Assembly: GCA_016297695.1 (NCBI GenBank)
Contig: JAEDGC010000026.1
Span: 1-24,329, forward strand
Direction: 5' to 3'
Source: Bacilli bacterium
GTDB taxonomy: Bacteria; Bacillota_I; Bacilli_A; RF39; UBA660
Length of the DNA: 24,329 nucleotides
Shown: piece after piece, positions 1-8,694 of the stretch
How the letters are laid out: each line of letters begins with the position of its first letter
Numbering within the stretch: the stretch's first letter is position 1
Translations under genes and position numbers: made by a program
Notes under the pieces: generated by a model
The model's database searches: none
The model's input: only the letters and a program-made list of their open reading frames with translations
What the model was told of the DNA's origin: nothing

Positions 1-114
1 CGGTATAATATTTAGTTTAAATAATGTATAACTAAATACAGTTAAACTAAATAAACATATAATCGATATTAATACACTAAGTATTATAGATATTCCCTTT
101 CTTTTATTTTTCAT
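1..114 (-). CDS. N-terminal fragment of a membrane-anchored protein, probably an LCP (LytR-CpsA-Psr) family ligase
   Basis: Only the first 38 codons lie in the window; the gene continues beyond base 1. The start ATG (114-112) follows a perfect AGGAGG at 128-123 with 8-nt spacing, so this is a real gene start too short to be found by length alone. The peptide begins MKNKRKG, has one hydrophobic helix (about residues 8-30), then KLNIIP. A short basic tail, one membrane helix and a K-L-N-(V/I)-(L/I)-P turn are what I remember of clostridial LCP proteins, which transfer lipid-linked glycans to peptidoglycan outside the membrane. Being last after wzx and the acyltransferase in a polysaccharide locus fits that role. 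The catalytic domain is not visible, so a polysaccharide co-polymerase or another anchored protein remains possible. Confidence 0.5.
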   Translation of the reverse strand, partial: MKNKRKGISIILSVLISIICLFSLTVFSYTLFKLNIIP

Positions 115-141
115 TTTCAAAACCTCCTGATTATTTTAACA

Positions 142-1161
142 TTAAATTTTTATAGTAAAATTTAAGATTTTAATTTTCTTTAAAATTTTATTTATAATAT
201 TATCTAATAATTTTTCTTTTAATAAATCTATAATCAAACATATAAAATAAATTCCTATAACAGTAATTATTAAATGGAGTATAAAGAAGTTACTATTATA
301 ATAATCTTGACATCTAAATATTTTATTAAAAAATACCGGAACTAACAATGGTTGTAAATGAATAATATAGATAGAAAAAGAATGTTTAGATAATTTATAT
401 ATAAATTTATTTTTAAAATTAAATTTTAAAAATATCTTAAACAAAAATAATGAACTTAAAATATTAAAAACAAAATTATAATGAAACGCACGTGAAGTAA
501 TTAAGCTAAATAAAAATGTCATCATAACGCACAAAATATAATATACATAATAAATTTTTTTACTTTCTTGTTTATATCTCTTTTGATATCCAGCTAACAT
601 ATATAATAAAATGAAATTAATAATTCCATATCCACTATCCTTGACGGTCAAATCATTTATAAAACTTGGCCAAAGACTAAAAAATATAAAAAATATTAAT
701 ATTAAATTCATATATTGTTTTTTATTCAAATTATTTAATAATTTATTCAAAAACGGAGATAACAAATACATAATAATATAAATATATACAAACCAAAAAC
801 TCAAAATAGATTTTACATAATCAATAATAGAATCTAATGTAAAAGTACAATAGCCTAAAATCAAGAAAATTAAATATATAACAGTACAATAAAATATTGT
901 TGTTATTAGTAAAGAACAAATTTTAGAAATTTTTATTTCATTTTTATCTATTAAAAAATATCCTGAAATTAACACAAATAAATTGACTGATATGATAGCT
1001 ATACTTTCTAAAAAATATGAAAGATAGTAATTCAAACTATTTAGCTCTACTTTCCCAAAAGCTCCACCCATATTTTTATTTAAATAATGGCAAATTAATA
1101 CAAATATAACTGCTATAACTTTTAACAAATCTAAATTATTATTTCTAATATTTTTTTCCAT
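142..1161 (-). CDS. Acyltransferase 3 family membrane O-acyltransferase
   Basis: A 339-residue polytopic protein with about ten hydrophobic helices. It opens with the acyltransferase-3 signature R-x-x-x-L-D-L-L-K-V-I-A-V-I-F-V-L-I-C-H (residues about 6-25), including the family's conserved histidine in the first helix. Members (OafA/WecH/NodX type) move acetyl or other short acyl groups across the membrane onto surface glycans. It lies 17 nt downstream of the flippase with a GGTGGGGAT ribosome binding site, inside the polysaccharide locus, so it most likely decorates the repeat unit or polymer. The acyl donor and target sugar cannot be read from sequence. Length is normal for the family. Confidence 0.85.
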   Translation of the reverse strand: MEKNIRNNNLDLLKVIAVIFVLICHYLNKNMGGAFGKVELNSLNYYLSYFLESIAIISVNLFVLISGYFLIDKNEIKISKICSLLITTIFYCTVIYLIFLILGYCTFTLDSIIDYVKSILSFWFVYIYIIMYLLSPFLNKLLNNLNKKQYMNLILIFFIFFSLWPSFINDLTVKDSGYGIINFILLYMLAGYQKRYKQESKKIYYVYYILCVMMTFLFSLITSRAFHYNFVFNILSSLFLFKIFLKFNFKNKFIYKLSKHSFSIYIIHLQPLLVPVFFNKIFRCQDYYNSNFFILHLIITVIGIYFICLIIDLLKEKLLDNIINKILKKIKILNFTIKI

Positions 1162-1178
1162 TTTCTTATCCCCACCGA

Positions 1179-2693
1179 TTACAACTTCTTTTTTACTAAA
1201 TTTAAATAATATTTAAAATTACCATTATTAAAGAATACTATTAATAATATTAAATTCGGAATTATTACACTAATTAAACAATTAACTATAAATTCTAAAT
1301 ATATATTACTAAAATTAATTAATGTTGAAATATAATAAGTAATTGCTGCTATAGTTACAAACAATAAAATGTATCCAATTGTTTCTTTCGCATAATCTAC
1401 ATAACTTCTTTCGAAAAGTTTTTTATATACATATTTAGGATAACTGAAGCACCATAAAGCAAGTCCACTAATAATAGTTCCAACAAAAACTCCTGCAAGT
1501 CCTATTTTTTTCACTAAAATTATACTAACAATAATATTTATTAATGATTCTACTACTGGAACAAATTTGTCTTCGTTATAAATTCCTGCTGCTTCTTTAA
1601 AAGTACCATAAGAATTTCGCATCATTTTTTGATAAAAATTAAACACTAATACCATTAAGACTGCAACACTTAATAAATATTTTTCTCCTATCCATATGTT
1701 GATAAAAGATTGCATTATTACAAGTAACGCTATAGATGCAAAGGTAGAAATCCAGAAATTCATGAATCTAACTTTTTTAAAAACGTCAAACACCTTATCT
1801 TTTTTTTCTGTTACAAGAAGATTACCTACACTCGGTATTAAAGCTACTAAAGTTTGTCCAAATAGTGTTTGTACAGCATTTATAATTAAATAATAATTAG
1901 AATATAACCCTACTGTTGTAAGCCCTAAAAATTTCGAAATAATTATATTATCACTACCCAAAACTATAAATGAACCTATTTTATGAAAAAATAACGCTTT
2001 AACTTTAGTAAAAATATCTTTTTCAATTTTTTTATCTAATGCTTTAATATCTTTATCTAATAGATAATTATACTTTTTATTAGCAATAATAGTTATTATT
2101 ATATTTTCTAAAAGCCTTACTATTATCTTAATCACTAAATATAAATAATAATTCTTAGTAACATATAAAATTAATAATTGTAAAATATTTAATAAAATTG
2201 TATATCCCATATGTACTATATTTACAATATAATTTTTTTGATAAGCATATAAAATACTTCTTTTATAAGATAATAAATATGAGCAAACAATATCAATCAA
2301 AAATAATATATAAACAAAGTAAACATTAATGGAAATTGTTACACTATCTAAATCAACTATAAATTGAAGTAATGGAATAATTAAAAGCCCTATTATTAAT
2401 ACAAACAACGCTATAATACGATAACTTTTTTTATAAAATCTCATTAATGATTTTATTTCTTCAATGTTATTATTTGCTATAGGTTTATACAAATTGTAAA
2501 TAATAGCATTTCCAATTCCTAATTCAACGATTCCTAACATTGAAATTATATTAGAAAATAATCCATTAAGACCTAAATATTCTTCACCAAGTATTTTTAT
2601 AAAAATCGCTTGAGCTGCTAATCCAATTATAATTGTTACAATATTAGAACCCATAGATGCAATCATATTTTTAATTGAATTTTTTTTACGCAT
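1179..2693 (-). CDS. Wzx-type oligosaccharide flippase (MOP superfamily)
   Basis: About 504 residues with 12-14 predicted membrane helices and the N-terminal pattern of polysaccharide flippases: an initial basic stretch, then G-x-N-I-V-T-I-I-I-G-L, a conserved LGEEYLGLNGLF loop and ELGIGNAI in the next helix. It would move the undecaprenyl-PP-linked repeat unit from the cytoplasm to the outer face for polymerisation. I chose ATG 2693 rather than GTG 2702, because that GTG lies within the Shine-Dalgarno sequence AATGAGGTG, which is spaced correctly for the ATG. The upstream GT2 stop TGA is 10 nt away, so the two are translationally close. No truncation is seen. Confidence 0.9.
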   Translation of the reverse strand: MRKKNSIKNMIASMGSNIVTIIIGLAAQAIFIKILGEEYLGLNGLFSNIISMLGIVELGIGNAIIYNLYKPIANNNIEEIKSLMRFYKKSYRIIALFVLIIGLLIIPLLQFIVDLDSVTISINVYFVYILFLIDIVCSYLLSYKRSILYAYQKNYIVNIVHMGYTILLNILQLLILYVTKNYYLYLVIKIIVRLLENIIITIIANKKYNYLLDKDIKALDKKIEKDIFTKVKALFFHKIGSFIVLGSDNIIISKFLGLTTVGLYSNYYLIINAVQTLFGQTLVALIPSVGNLLVTEKKDKVFDVFKKVRFMNFWISTFASIALLVIMQSFINIWIGEKYLLSVAVLMVLVFNFYQKMMRNSYGTFKEAAGIYNEDKFVPVVESLINIIVSIILVKKIGLAGVFVGTIISGLALWCFSYPKYVYKKLFERSYVDYAKETIGYILLFVTIAAITYYISTLINFSNIYLEFIVNCLISVIIPNLILLIVFFNNGNFKYYLNLVKKKL

Positions 2694-2703
2694 ATTTTTC
2701 ACC

Positions 2704-3681
2704 TCATTTCTTTTTTATCATATTAAAAAGTTTATTTACTATATAATAAATCCATATAAAACGATATTTCAAAAGCCCCAATAGAATTTTATCTTTGAGC
2801 GACAAATATTTTATTTTCATTATAGAAATTTTTTTTATATCTATATTAAGTGTTTCTGAAACTAATTTTTTAAATTCTTTAAATCTAACACTATTATTCA
2901 AAAGTTTTTTATAACCTATATTTATTTTTGAAAATATTCTATTATAGATTATATATTTTTCATCATAATCATTTATAAATTTTATATAAACATTTTTGTT
3001 ATCCTCTATATATTTTTTAATACTGTTTGAATCAGTTTTATGAGTTGAACTAACTGAATTTTGGTAATAATAATATCCGCATATCGGAACGTAAATAGCA
3101 CTATTATTTTTTAGAGCATTATACGAAAACAATAAATCTTCTCCATATTTAATATCTTCACTAAATTTTTTATCATTTATTATCTTTCTTTTATATAGTG
3201 TTTTACAAGCCGAATTAAAAGAATTAGTATTTATCAAATCATATTTTATTTCATCAAACTTTAAAACTTTTTTTTGATCTGCATATTTCTCAATTTTTAT
3301 TATTTCTTTTTTCTCATTACAATAAGTTAATCCAGATATTGCTAAATCTACATTATTATCCTCTAATTCTTTCACCATAGAATAAATGTAATTTTCTGCA
3401 ATATAGTCATCGCTATCTACAAACATTATATATTCACCTGTAGCTTTATCAAGCCCTACATTTCTTGTATTAGAAACTCCAGAATTTTTCTTAGACACTA
3501 ATACTATTCTATCGTCTTTATTTTTATATTGCTTGCAAATTTCTAAAGAATTATCTTGAGAGCCATCATCTAATAAAATAATCTCTAAACATTTATAGGT
3601 TTGATTCAAAATCGATTCAATACAATTTGTTAAAAAATTTTCAGAATTATAAATGGGAATTATTACACTAACTTTTTTCAT
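2704..3681 (-). CDS. Glycosyltransferase family 2 (GT-A fold)
   Basis: A 325-residue cytoplasmic glycosyltransferase. The N-terminal GT-A domain carries VSVIIPIYNSENFL (nucleotide-sugar strand/loop), LLDDGSQDNS (about residues 36-45), GVSNTRNVGL and the metal-binding DxD-type VDSDD (about 88-92). KYGEDLLFSY further on holds the acceptor-side E-D pair typical of CpsJ/EpsJ-like enzymes. It has no C-terminal membrane helices, only a basic amphipathic tail. It probably adds a sugar late in assembly of the lipid-linked repeat unit. The ATG at 3681 has an AAAGGA site 9 nt upstream. Donor and linkage are unknown. Confidence 0.9.
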   Translation of the reverse strand: MKKVSVIIPIYNSENFLTNCIESILNQTYKCLEIILLDDGSQDNSLEICKQYKNKDDRIVLVSKKNSGVSNTRNVGLDKATGEYIMFVDSDDYIAENYIYSMVKELEDNNVDLAISGLTYCNEKKEIIKIEKYADQKKVLKFDEIKYDLINTNSFNSACKTLYKRKIINDKKFSEDIKYGEDLLFSYNALKNNSAIYVPICGYYYYQNSVSSTHKTDSNSIKKYIEDNKNVYIKFINDYDEKYIIYNRIFSKINIGYKKLLNNSVRFKEFKKLVSETLNIDIKKISIMKIKYLSLKDKILLGLLKYRFIWIYYIVNKLFNMIKKK

Positions 3682-3710
3682 TAAATCTTAATCCTTTCTA
3701 ATATTAAAAA

Positions 3711-4862
3711 TCATACATTTCTTTTTTGGATAGATTTTATTTCTATAAAAGCTAATAATATAGGAATATAGAAATAAATATAATTTGCATATCTTTCTGA
3801 AAGCATCATAATAGAAAAAGCAAATAGAAATAAGAATATATAATATAATTCTTTACTATAAATTTTATTTTTTTTCTGTTTGCGGTATGGAACAAATAAA
3901 ATTAATAAGAATATTATTAAAGCTATAAAACCGCCTTCAGCTAATACTTGTAAAAATTGATTTAAAGTTTGTAAATCATACCCCCACAAATTTACAAATA
4001 CTCCAGATTCATTGATACCATATCCTAATACTGGTTTATTCATTATTTTATCTATAGATAAATCCCACACATAAGTCCTACTACTTAAAGTTAAAGATTT
4101 ATGTAAGATATTTACTATAATATATGAAAAGTAATTTTGTATTCTTAAAAAGACTACTCCAAAATTAAAGAACAATGATAAAAATAGCGCTTTATATGAA
4201 CATATGAATTTTTTAAATCCATTAGAGTTTGACAAAAATATACCCAGAATTATGATAGCCATTCCTATTATTCCTGTCCCTACCCACGCGATAAAAATAT
4301 TAAAAGCAGATAAAATTATAGAAACAATGCTACATTTACTCAATTTTCCAAATGTCTTGATATCATAATAAATGGCTAATAACATGGCTGGAACACATAC
4401 ATCAGTAAACCTCGTTCTTATTCCTAAAAAATAAATTACTGAATCTCGAGAAGATGTTAAACTATTTATTATTGGATACGATAATAAATTAATAAATAAA
4501 TATACTAATAATAGGTTTCTTAAAAATTTTATAGTTTCCATCTTATTTACTTTTGCAGACAATTCAAAAGATATTAAAAAGAAAATTGTTATTACAGAAT
4601 TTGTAACAGCATATATTACATCTGTTCCATTTAAAATAGACGAAATTACCAAAATAATTCTATAAAAAATGAATAAATATGTAGGCGCAGACAATTTGAA
4701 AATACTTTTTGAAAATAATAAACAAATAAATATTAATAAAATACTAACAAATTTCCATCCTAAATATATATAATCTATAAAATTAAAACTATAAAACATA
4801 ATTGGCTCTAAAAATGGAGCTAGTAAAAAGAATCTTTTAATATTATTATTATAAAAATTCAT
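3711..4862 (-). CDS. Wzy-type O-antigen/capsule polymerase
   Basis: About 383 residues, almost entirely hydrophobic (ten or more helices), with the Wzy/ligase outer-loop pattern: SSRTYVWDLSIDKIMNKPVL then GYGIN, followed by TLNQFLQVLAEGG. The commonly seen H-N of this loop is L-N here, which polymerases tolerate more than ligases do. It would polymerise flipped repeat units on the outside of the membrane. GTG 4871 is part of the AGGTG Shine-Dalgarno sequence, so ATG 4862 is the likely start. It lies between the Stealth gene (9 nt) and a GT2, and pairs with the flippase as a standard Wzx/Wzy route. Confidence 0.82.
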   Translation of the reverse strand: MNFYNNNIKRFFLLAPFLEPIMFYSFNFIDYIYLGWKFVSILLIFICLLFSKSIFKLSAPTYLFIFYRIILVISSILNGTDVIYAVTNSVITIFFLISFELSAKVNKMETIKFLRNLLLVYLFINLLSYPIINSLTSSRDSVIYFLGIRTRFTDVCVPAMLLAIYYDIKTFGKLSKCSIVSIILSAFNIFIAWVGTGIIGMAIIILGIFLSNSNGFKKFICSYKALFLSLFFNFGVVFLRIQNYFSYIIVNILHKSLTLSSRTYVWDLSIDKIMNKPVLGYGINESGVFVNLWGYDLQTLNQFLQVLAEGGFIALIIFLLILFVPYRKQKKNKIYSKELYYIFLFLFAFSIMMLSERYANYIYFYIPILLAFIEIKSIQKRNV

Positions 4863-4871
4863 ATATTTCAC

Positions 4872-5870
4872 CTATTTCTCAAAACTTGATTTATCTGGCA
4901 ATATTTTTTCAAAAGCAGATATAATTTCTTTTTTTGTTTTTTCAAAATCATTTATTTCACTATTATCATTTAAACAAATCATTTTATATTTTTGTTTAAC
5001 AATACTATCGATCATTTTTTTATTATCATCTTGAATAAGGAAAAATTTACCTATCGAACATTTTCGTGGAACAAAATTTCCACTAAGCATTTGCCAATTA
5101 GTAAACAAATATTGATTAACATCAGATTTCGATCTAAATTTATTTTTACTTGTTTCATCTAATATTTCAAATTCTTTTTTCCAAATTTCTTCCATTGTTG
5201 ATTTTAAAATACTTGATGGTAAATGACTATATCTCATTCCTACAATTTTTTTCCATTGAATTAAAGAAATAGTTTTCGCTAAATATAACCCATATTTAGG
5301 ATTATACCATTTAAAGAAATGTTTTTTTCTTATATCTTTTTTATCAAAATATTTATTTAAGATTTCCATGTCATTTAATAAAATATAATCAATAATATCA
5401 TTTCCTGATGGAACTATAGGGTTTTCTATAGCTGCATCACATGGTTTACCATCTTTAAAGAAGTCTTCTTCTTTTACATAATTTGTTATAAAAGTATCGT
5501 CATTAAAATATATAAATTGTTCTGCAAGCCCTTCTATTCTATGTAAATTAACTTCTATTGGATTTGCACTAAATGTTGGTAAATATTCTTTAGGAATATA
5601 GTCTTTATGATTAACATAGTGTAATTTAGGATTATTTAAATTTAACCATTCAGGAATTTGACCACAGCTAACAAAATGCACTTTATTAACCCATGGAGCA
5701 AATTTTTCAATACCTCTAAATATATATTTTAAATTTTCCCAATCTCTATATCTTATAAATCGAAAATCATCATTTGAGTTTGGCATATATTTATTTTTTT
5801 CCTTTTGCCAATTTAAATCATTACCATCAACCCAAATTATAACTATATCTATCGCATTACTTTTTTTCAT
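4872..5870 (-). CDS. Stealth-family sugar-1-phosphate transferase
   Basis: A 332-residue cytoplasmic protein of the Stealth family, which transfers a hexose-1-phosphate (or HexNAc-1-P) from a nucleotide sugar to make a phosphodiester between sugars, as in meningococcal SacB or streptococcal WefC. Region CR1 is IDIVIIWVDGNDLNW (about residues 7-21). CR2 runs through DDFRFIRYRDWENLKYIF and IEKFAPWVNKVHFV. The next conserved block contains HKDYIP and FSANPIEVNLHRI, followed by FIYFNDDTFI. A later block, around YSHLPSSI, resembles CR4. All four regions seem present, so it should be active. ATG 5870 has AAGGAGAT inside the end of the preceding gene, leaving one base between stop and start. The product predicts a phosphate in the repeat unit. 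Confidence 0.9.
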   Translation of the reverse strand: MKKSNAIDIVIIWVDGNDLNWQKEKNKYMPNSNDDFRFIRYRDWENLKYIFRGIEKFAPWVNKVHFVSCGQIPEWLNLNNPKLHYVNHKDYIPKEYLPTFSANPIEVNLHRIEGLAEQFIYFNDDTFITNYVKEEDFFKDGKPCDAAIENPIVPSGNDIIDYILLNDMEILNKYFDKKDIRKKHFFKWYNPKYGLYLAKTISLIQWKKIVGMRYSHLPSSILKSTMEEIWKKEFEILDETSKNKFRSKSDVNQYLFTNWQMLSGNFVPRKCSIGKFFLIQDDNKKMIDSIVKQKYKMICLNDNSEINDFEKTKKEIISAFEKILPDKSSFEK

Positions 5871-5871
5871 T

Positions 5872-6585
5872 TTAAATCTCCTTTTTTAAAATTAAATTTT
5901 TAATAATAATTAAGCGCAATTTTATCATTTTAATTATACTGTTCTTTTTGAAACAAGAAGAATTATTATCATGTCTACGATATAAAATTAATTTATCAGA
6001 AATAAATTTAACTTTCCCATTCTTTAACGCTATCAATCCTATCCATTGATCATGCATTGGCATATCTATCGGAATAGGAATTATATGATTTTTTAATTCT
6101 TTTTTAAAAGCTATACAACAGCCAATAAAAGAATTTTTTATTAAATTATTTAAAAAACCATTTTTACATTTTCTAAATTTAAAAAATGAATCACATATCA
6201 AATTTAAATTACTATCTACAATCTTATTATCATGAACTATTAAAATCAATTTTTTTTCTTTTTCAAATTCATCTAATACAACTTTTACTTTATTAGGTTT
6301 CCAAATATCATCTTGATCAGATAAAAATATAAAATTTCCATTACAGTTACTAATAGCATTTTCAAAGTTTTTAATAATACCATTTTTTGGCCCTTCAATA
6401 ACTTTTATTCTCTCATCTTTAAAAGATTTAATAATTTCAAGAGTTTTATCGGTACTTCCATCATCGCTTATAATTAATTCATCATTATCGCTTAAATTAA
6501 TTAATATACTAGATATTTGTTCACGAATATACTTTTCACCATTGTATGTTGCCATTGCAACAGAAACATTTATTTCTTTATTCAT
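5872..6585 (-). CDS. Glycosyltransferase family 2, rhamnosyltransferase-like
   Basis: About 237 residues, GT-A fold: VSVAMATYNGEKYI at the N terminus, IISDDGSTDKT, then FLSDQDDIWKPNKV with the metal-binding DxD, and MHDQWIGLIA plus YRRHDNNSS near the C terminus. This set is typical of GT2 enzymes annotated as rhamnosyltransferases in capsule loci, though the donor is not proven. ATG 6585 overlaps the last 8 nt of the preceding gene and has GAAAGAGTG upstream. Longer starts at 6603 and 6612 would add nine residues with no family similarity, so I reject them. Coupled translation with the GT4 is likely. Confidence 0.88.
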   Translation of the reverse strand: MNKEINVSVAMATYNGEKYIREQISSILINLSDNDELIISDDGSTDKTLEIIKSFKDERIKVIEGPKNGIIKNFENAISNCNGNFIFLSDQDDIWKPNKVKVVLDEFEKEKKLILIVHDNKIVDSNLNLICDSFFKFRKCKNGFLNNLIKNSFIGCCIAFKKELKNHIIPIPIDMPMHDQWIGLIALKNGKVKFISDKLILYRRHDNNSSCFKKNSIIKMIKLRLIIIKNLILKKEI

Positions 6586-7735
6586 TGTCAAACACTCTTT
6601 CATAAGCTTCAACTATATAATTCCAAGTATATTCTTTGTTAATAATATCTGTTGATTTTTTATTTAAATTTTCTATTTCTTTATTAGTTAAACTTTCATT
6701 AGAATTTAATAATCCGGCTAAATTTCCTTCTTTTTTATTCCAATATAAAGCTCCATCTCTTCCTACTTCGTTATTAAATCCAATATCTAATAATAAATTT
6801 AATTTAGTAGTCGCTAAAGCCTCAAGTAAACTTGGATTTGTTCCTCCAACTTCATGGCCATGTATGTAACCAAAAGCATTTTGTCTTATAATAGTTAAAA
6901 GTTCTTGATCATACACGGTCCCTACAAATTTTATTCTTGAATCATTTTCAAATTTAGTTTTAATTTTCAATTCTTCATAAAATCTATTTTTTTCAAAATT
7001 CGTAATAATTACTAAATCTTTATCAATCTTTGAATTCATAAATTCTTTTATCATAGTCTCATAGTTATTTTCAGGAACAAATCTACCAACAATTAAATAA
7101 TATCCATTTTTATTAATTTTTTTCGTTTCATACCATTGTTTAAATTTTTCAGATATTTCCATTTTCTTAGGAACATCCGCACCATAAGCAATAAAAGTTG
7201 TTTTAGGATTATATTTTTTATAATCATCTTTTATATATTTTTCTATATTTAATGAGTCACATATCAACAAATCTGCATGTTTAACCATATATTTTTCAGA
7301 AATTTTCCAGTATTTTTTTATTATGCAATTCCATTTTGCCCTTTTCCATTCATGTCCATCTGGATTAACAAATAATTTTATATTATTTTTTTTAATAATT
7401 TTTTTATAATGTCCTATAAATGGTCCTATTCTACAAGCTAAAACATAAATTATTGCATTCTTAATATTATTTTTCTTAATATATTTAATACACATTTGCA
7501 ACGCTTTCACATCATAGTAAACAGCCTTAGCTGGACCAATATTTGGAACTTTAACATTAAAACATCTCGCATTATTATATTCAAATTCTTCTTGATTATT
7601 TGCTAAACATGAAACATGATATTTTATATTATTTGTATTTTTATTCTTAGTTAATTTATCTACAAAAGTTTCAAATCCTCCGTAGTTCGCTGGTATTCCT
7701 TTTGAACCAATTATAAATATATTTTTCTTCATCAT
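6578..7735 (-). CDS. GT4 glycosyltransferase, WchF/Cps2T-like (DUF1972), probable beta-1,4-rhamnosyltransferase
   Basis: A 385-residue GT-B enzyme. Its N terminus IFIIGSKGIPANYGGFETFV is the hallmark of the DUF1972/Cps2T group, which in streptococci adds L-rhamnose to the first, lipid-bound glucose. The C-terminal GT4 half has IAYGAD, YLIVGRFVPENN (start of the donor domain) and HGHEVGGTNPSLLEALA with the catalytic glutamate motif. It comes second after the priming transferase, as in streptococcal loci. Two adjacent ATGs (7735, 7732) follow GGAAGGTGAG; the second has better spacing. A hairpin with a U-tract sits directly upstream, so its expression may be controlled separately from the priming gene. 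Confidence 0.88.
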   Translation of the reverse strand: MMKKNIFIIGSKGIPANYGGFETFVDKLTKNKNTNNIKYHVSCLANNQEEFEYNNARCFNVKVPNIGPAKAVYYDVKALQMCIKYIKKNNIKNAIIYVLACRIGPFIGHYKKIIKKNNIKLFVNPDGHEWKRAKWNCIIKKYWKISEKYMVKHADLLICDSLNIEKYIKDDYKKYNPKTTFIAYGADVPKKMEISEKFKQWYETKKINKNGYYLIVGRFVPENNYETMIKEFMNSKIDKDLVIITNFEKNRFYEELKIKTKFENDSRIKFVGTVYDQELLTIIRQNAFGYIHGHEVGGTNPSLLEALATTKLNLLLDIGFNNEVGRDGALYWNKKEGNLAGLLNSNESLTNKEIENLNKKSTDIINKEYTWNYIVEAYERVFDNE

Positions 7736-7748
7736 AACTCACCTTCCT

Positions 7749-7793
7749 AAAAAAAGACTATATGCAGAGTACGTCCTTATGCATATAGTCTTT
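7749..7793 (-). terminator. Intercistronic hairpin with U-tract, candidate attenuator within the polysaccharide operon
   Basis: A 14-bp perfect inverted repeat (7753-7766 with 7780-7793, arm AAAGACTATATGCA), a 13-nt loop, and on the minus strand a run of seven T (7755-7749). It lies between the priming transferase and the GT4 gene; the run ends 13 nt before the GT4 start. The stem is A/T-rich and therefore modest. It could end part of transcription after the first gene, or be bypassed by an antiterminator of the RfaH/LoaP type. No second promoter was convincing downstream of it. Confidence 0.65.
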
Positions 7794-7840
7794 ACTGTGT
7801 TTATTTTTTTGTACCCTTTTTTATTCATTGTTTTTATTCT

Positions 7841-8518
7841 TTAATTTGCACCTTCTCTTTTTAATACTTGAATAATAGTTTTAAAAAATATTTTTATATC
7901 CATTTTCATGCTATTAACAAGAGAATATTTTTTTTCTAATTGTAATCTTTCTTCAAAAGTTGTATTACTTCTACCACTTGTTTGCCATAAACCTGTAATA
8001 CCAGGTTTAGTAGTTATTATATCTTTATAATACTCACCCATATCTTCTTTTTCTCTAGGTAAATAAGGGCGATTTCCAATTACACTCATATGTCCTAAAA
8101 GAACATTTATAAATTGTGGAAATTCATCTAAAGAGGTTTTTCTTAAAATTTTACCAATTTTTGTTATTCTAGGATCATTTTTAGCTTTTTTTGTTAAAGT
8201 ATATTCTTTTCTAAATTCTTCATCTGATTGCATTAATTGATAAAGGATATTATCTGCATCCGGAACCATAGTTCTGAATTTATAAAGTGTAAATAATTTT
8301 CCGTCTTTTCCAATTCTTTCTTGACTAAAGAATATACTATCATAATCTTTATTAGCTATAGATACCACTTTAATAATTAAAGTAAGTGGAACCATAATAA
8401 TTATACCAAATAATCCAGCTATAATATCAAAAATTCGTTTAAATATATAATATAAGTTTCTGCTAAAATTTACAGTAGTTTCACGTTGTTGTGCAACTAA
8501 AATCCCTTCATTATGCAT
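7841..8518 (-). CDS. Polyprenyl glycosylphosphotransferase (bacterial sugar transferase, WbaP/CpsE catalytic domain)
   Basis: About 225 residues. It starts glycan synthesis by moving a sugar-1-phosphate (Glc-1-P or Gal-1-P in relatives) to undecaprenyl phosphate. After a short soluble N terminus and one re-entrant hydrophobic segment (RIFDIIAGLFGIII) comes the catalytic domain: SQERIGKDGKLFTLYKFRTM with its basic motif, TKIGKILRKTSLDEFPQ with the catalytic D-E, MSVIGNRPYLP and KPGITGLWQTSGRS. The polytopic N-terminal half of full-length CpsE/WchA is absent, as in short members. A TTG at 8560 would overlap the promoter, whereas ATG 8518 follows GGGGG at 8 nt, so I take ATG 8518. First gene of the locus. 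Confidence 0.9.
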   Translation of the reverse strand: MHNEGILVAQQRETTVNFSRNLYYIFKRIFDIIAGLFGIIIMVPLTLIIKVVSIANKDYDSIFFSQERIGKDGKLFTLYKFRTMVPDADNILYQLMQSDEEFRKEYTLTKKAKNDPRITKIGKILRKTSLDEFPQFINVLLGHMSVIGNRPYLPREKEDMGEYYKDIITTKPGITGLWQTSGRSNTTFEERLQLEKKYSLVNSMKMDIKIFFKTIIQVLKREGAN

Positions 8519-8563
8519 ATCCAAAACCCCCAAAAATTCATATAATTTTTGAATTTGCAATCT

Positions 8564-8591
8564 ATTTTAGCACAAATTTACAAAAAGTCTA
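8564..8591 (-). promoter_or_regulatory. Probable promoter of the polysaccharide operon
   Basis: An extended -10 (TGC then TAAAAT at 8569-8564) with a weak -35 TAGACT (8591-8586) at 16-bp spacing. Transcription would start near 8557 and give a leader of about 40 nt before ATG 8518. It lies just after the dinD terminator, so the polysaccharide locus is its own unit. Based on consensus match only. Confidence 0.5.
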
Positions 8592-8640
8592 CATTTTTCG
8601 ACATTTTTTTCACAAAAAATGTGTTTTTTTGTAAAAATTT

Positions 8641-8680
8641 CAAAAAAATAAAAAAATATGTCTATAATTACCATATTTTT
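8641..8680 (-). terminator. Rho-independent terminator of dinD
   Basis: On the minus strand a 9-bp perfect stem AAAAATATG/CATATTTTT (8680-8672 with 8660-8652), an 11-nt loop, then a T-rich run TTTATTTTTTT. It begins 15 nt after the dinD stop codon. The stem is nearly all A/T, but the long T-tract supports termination. Confidence 0.6.
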
Positions 8681-8694
8681 ATATTTAATCTTTC

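Noticed and set aside
8575..8645. T/A-rich hairpin around ACAAAAAA/TTTTTTGT upstream of the polysaccharide promoter
   Set aside because: The stem is almost pure A/T and low-complexity; chance pairing is likely next to the better dinD terminator.
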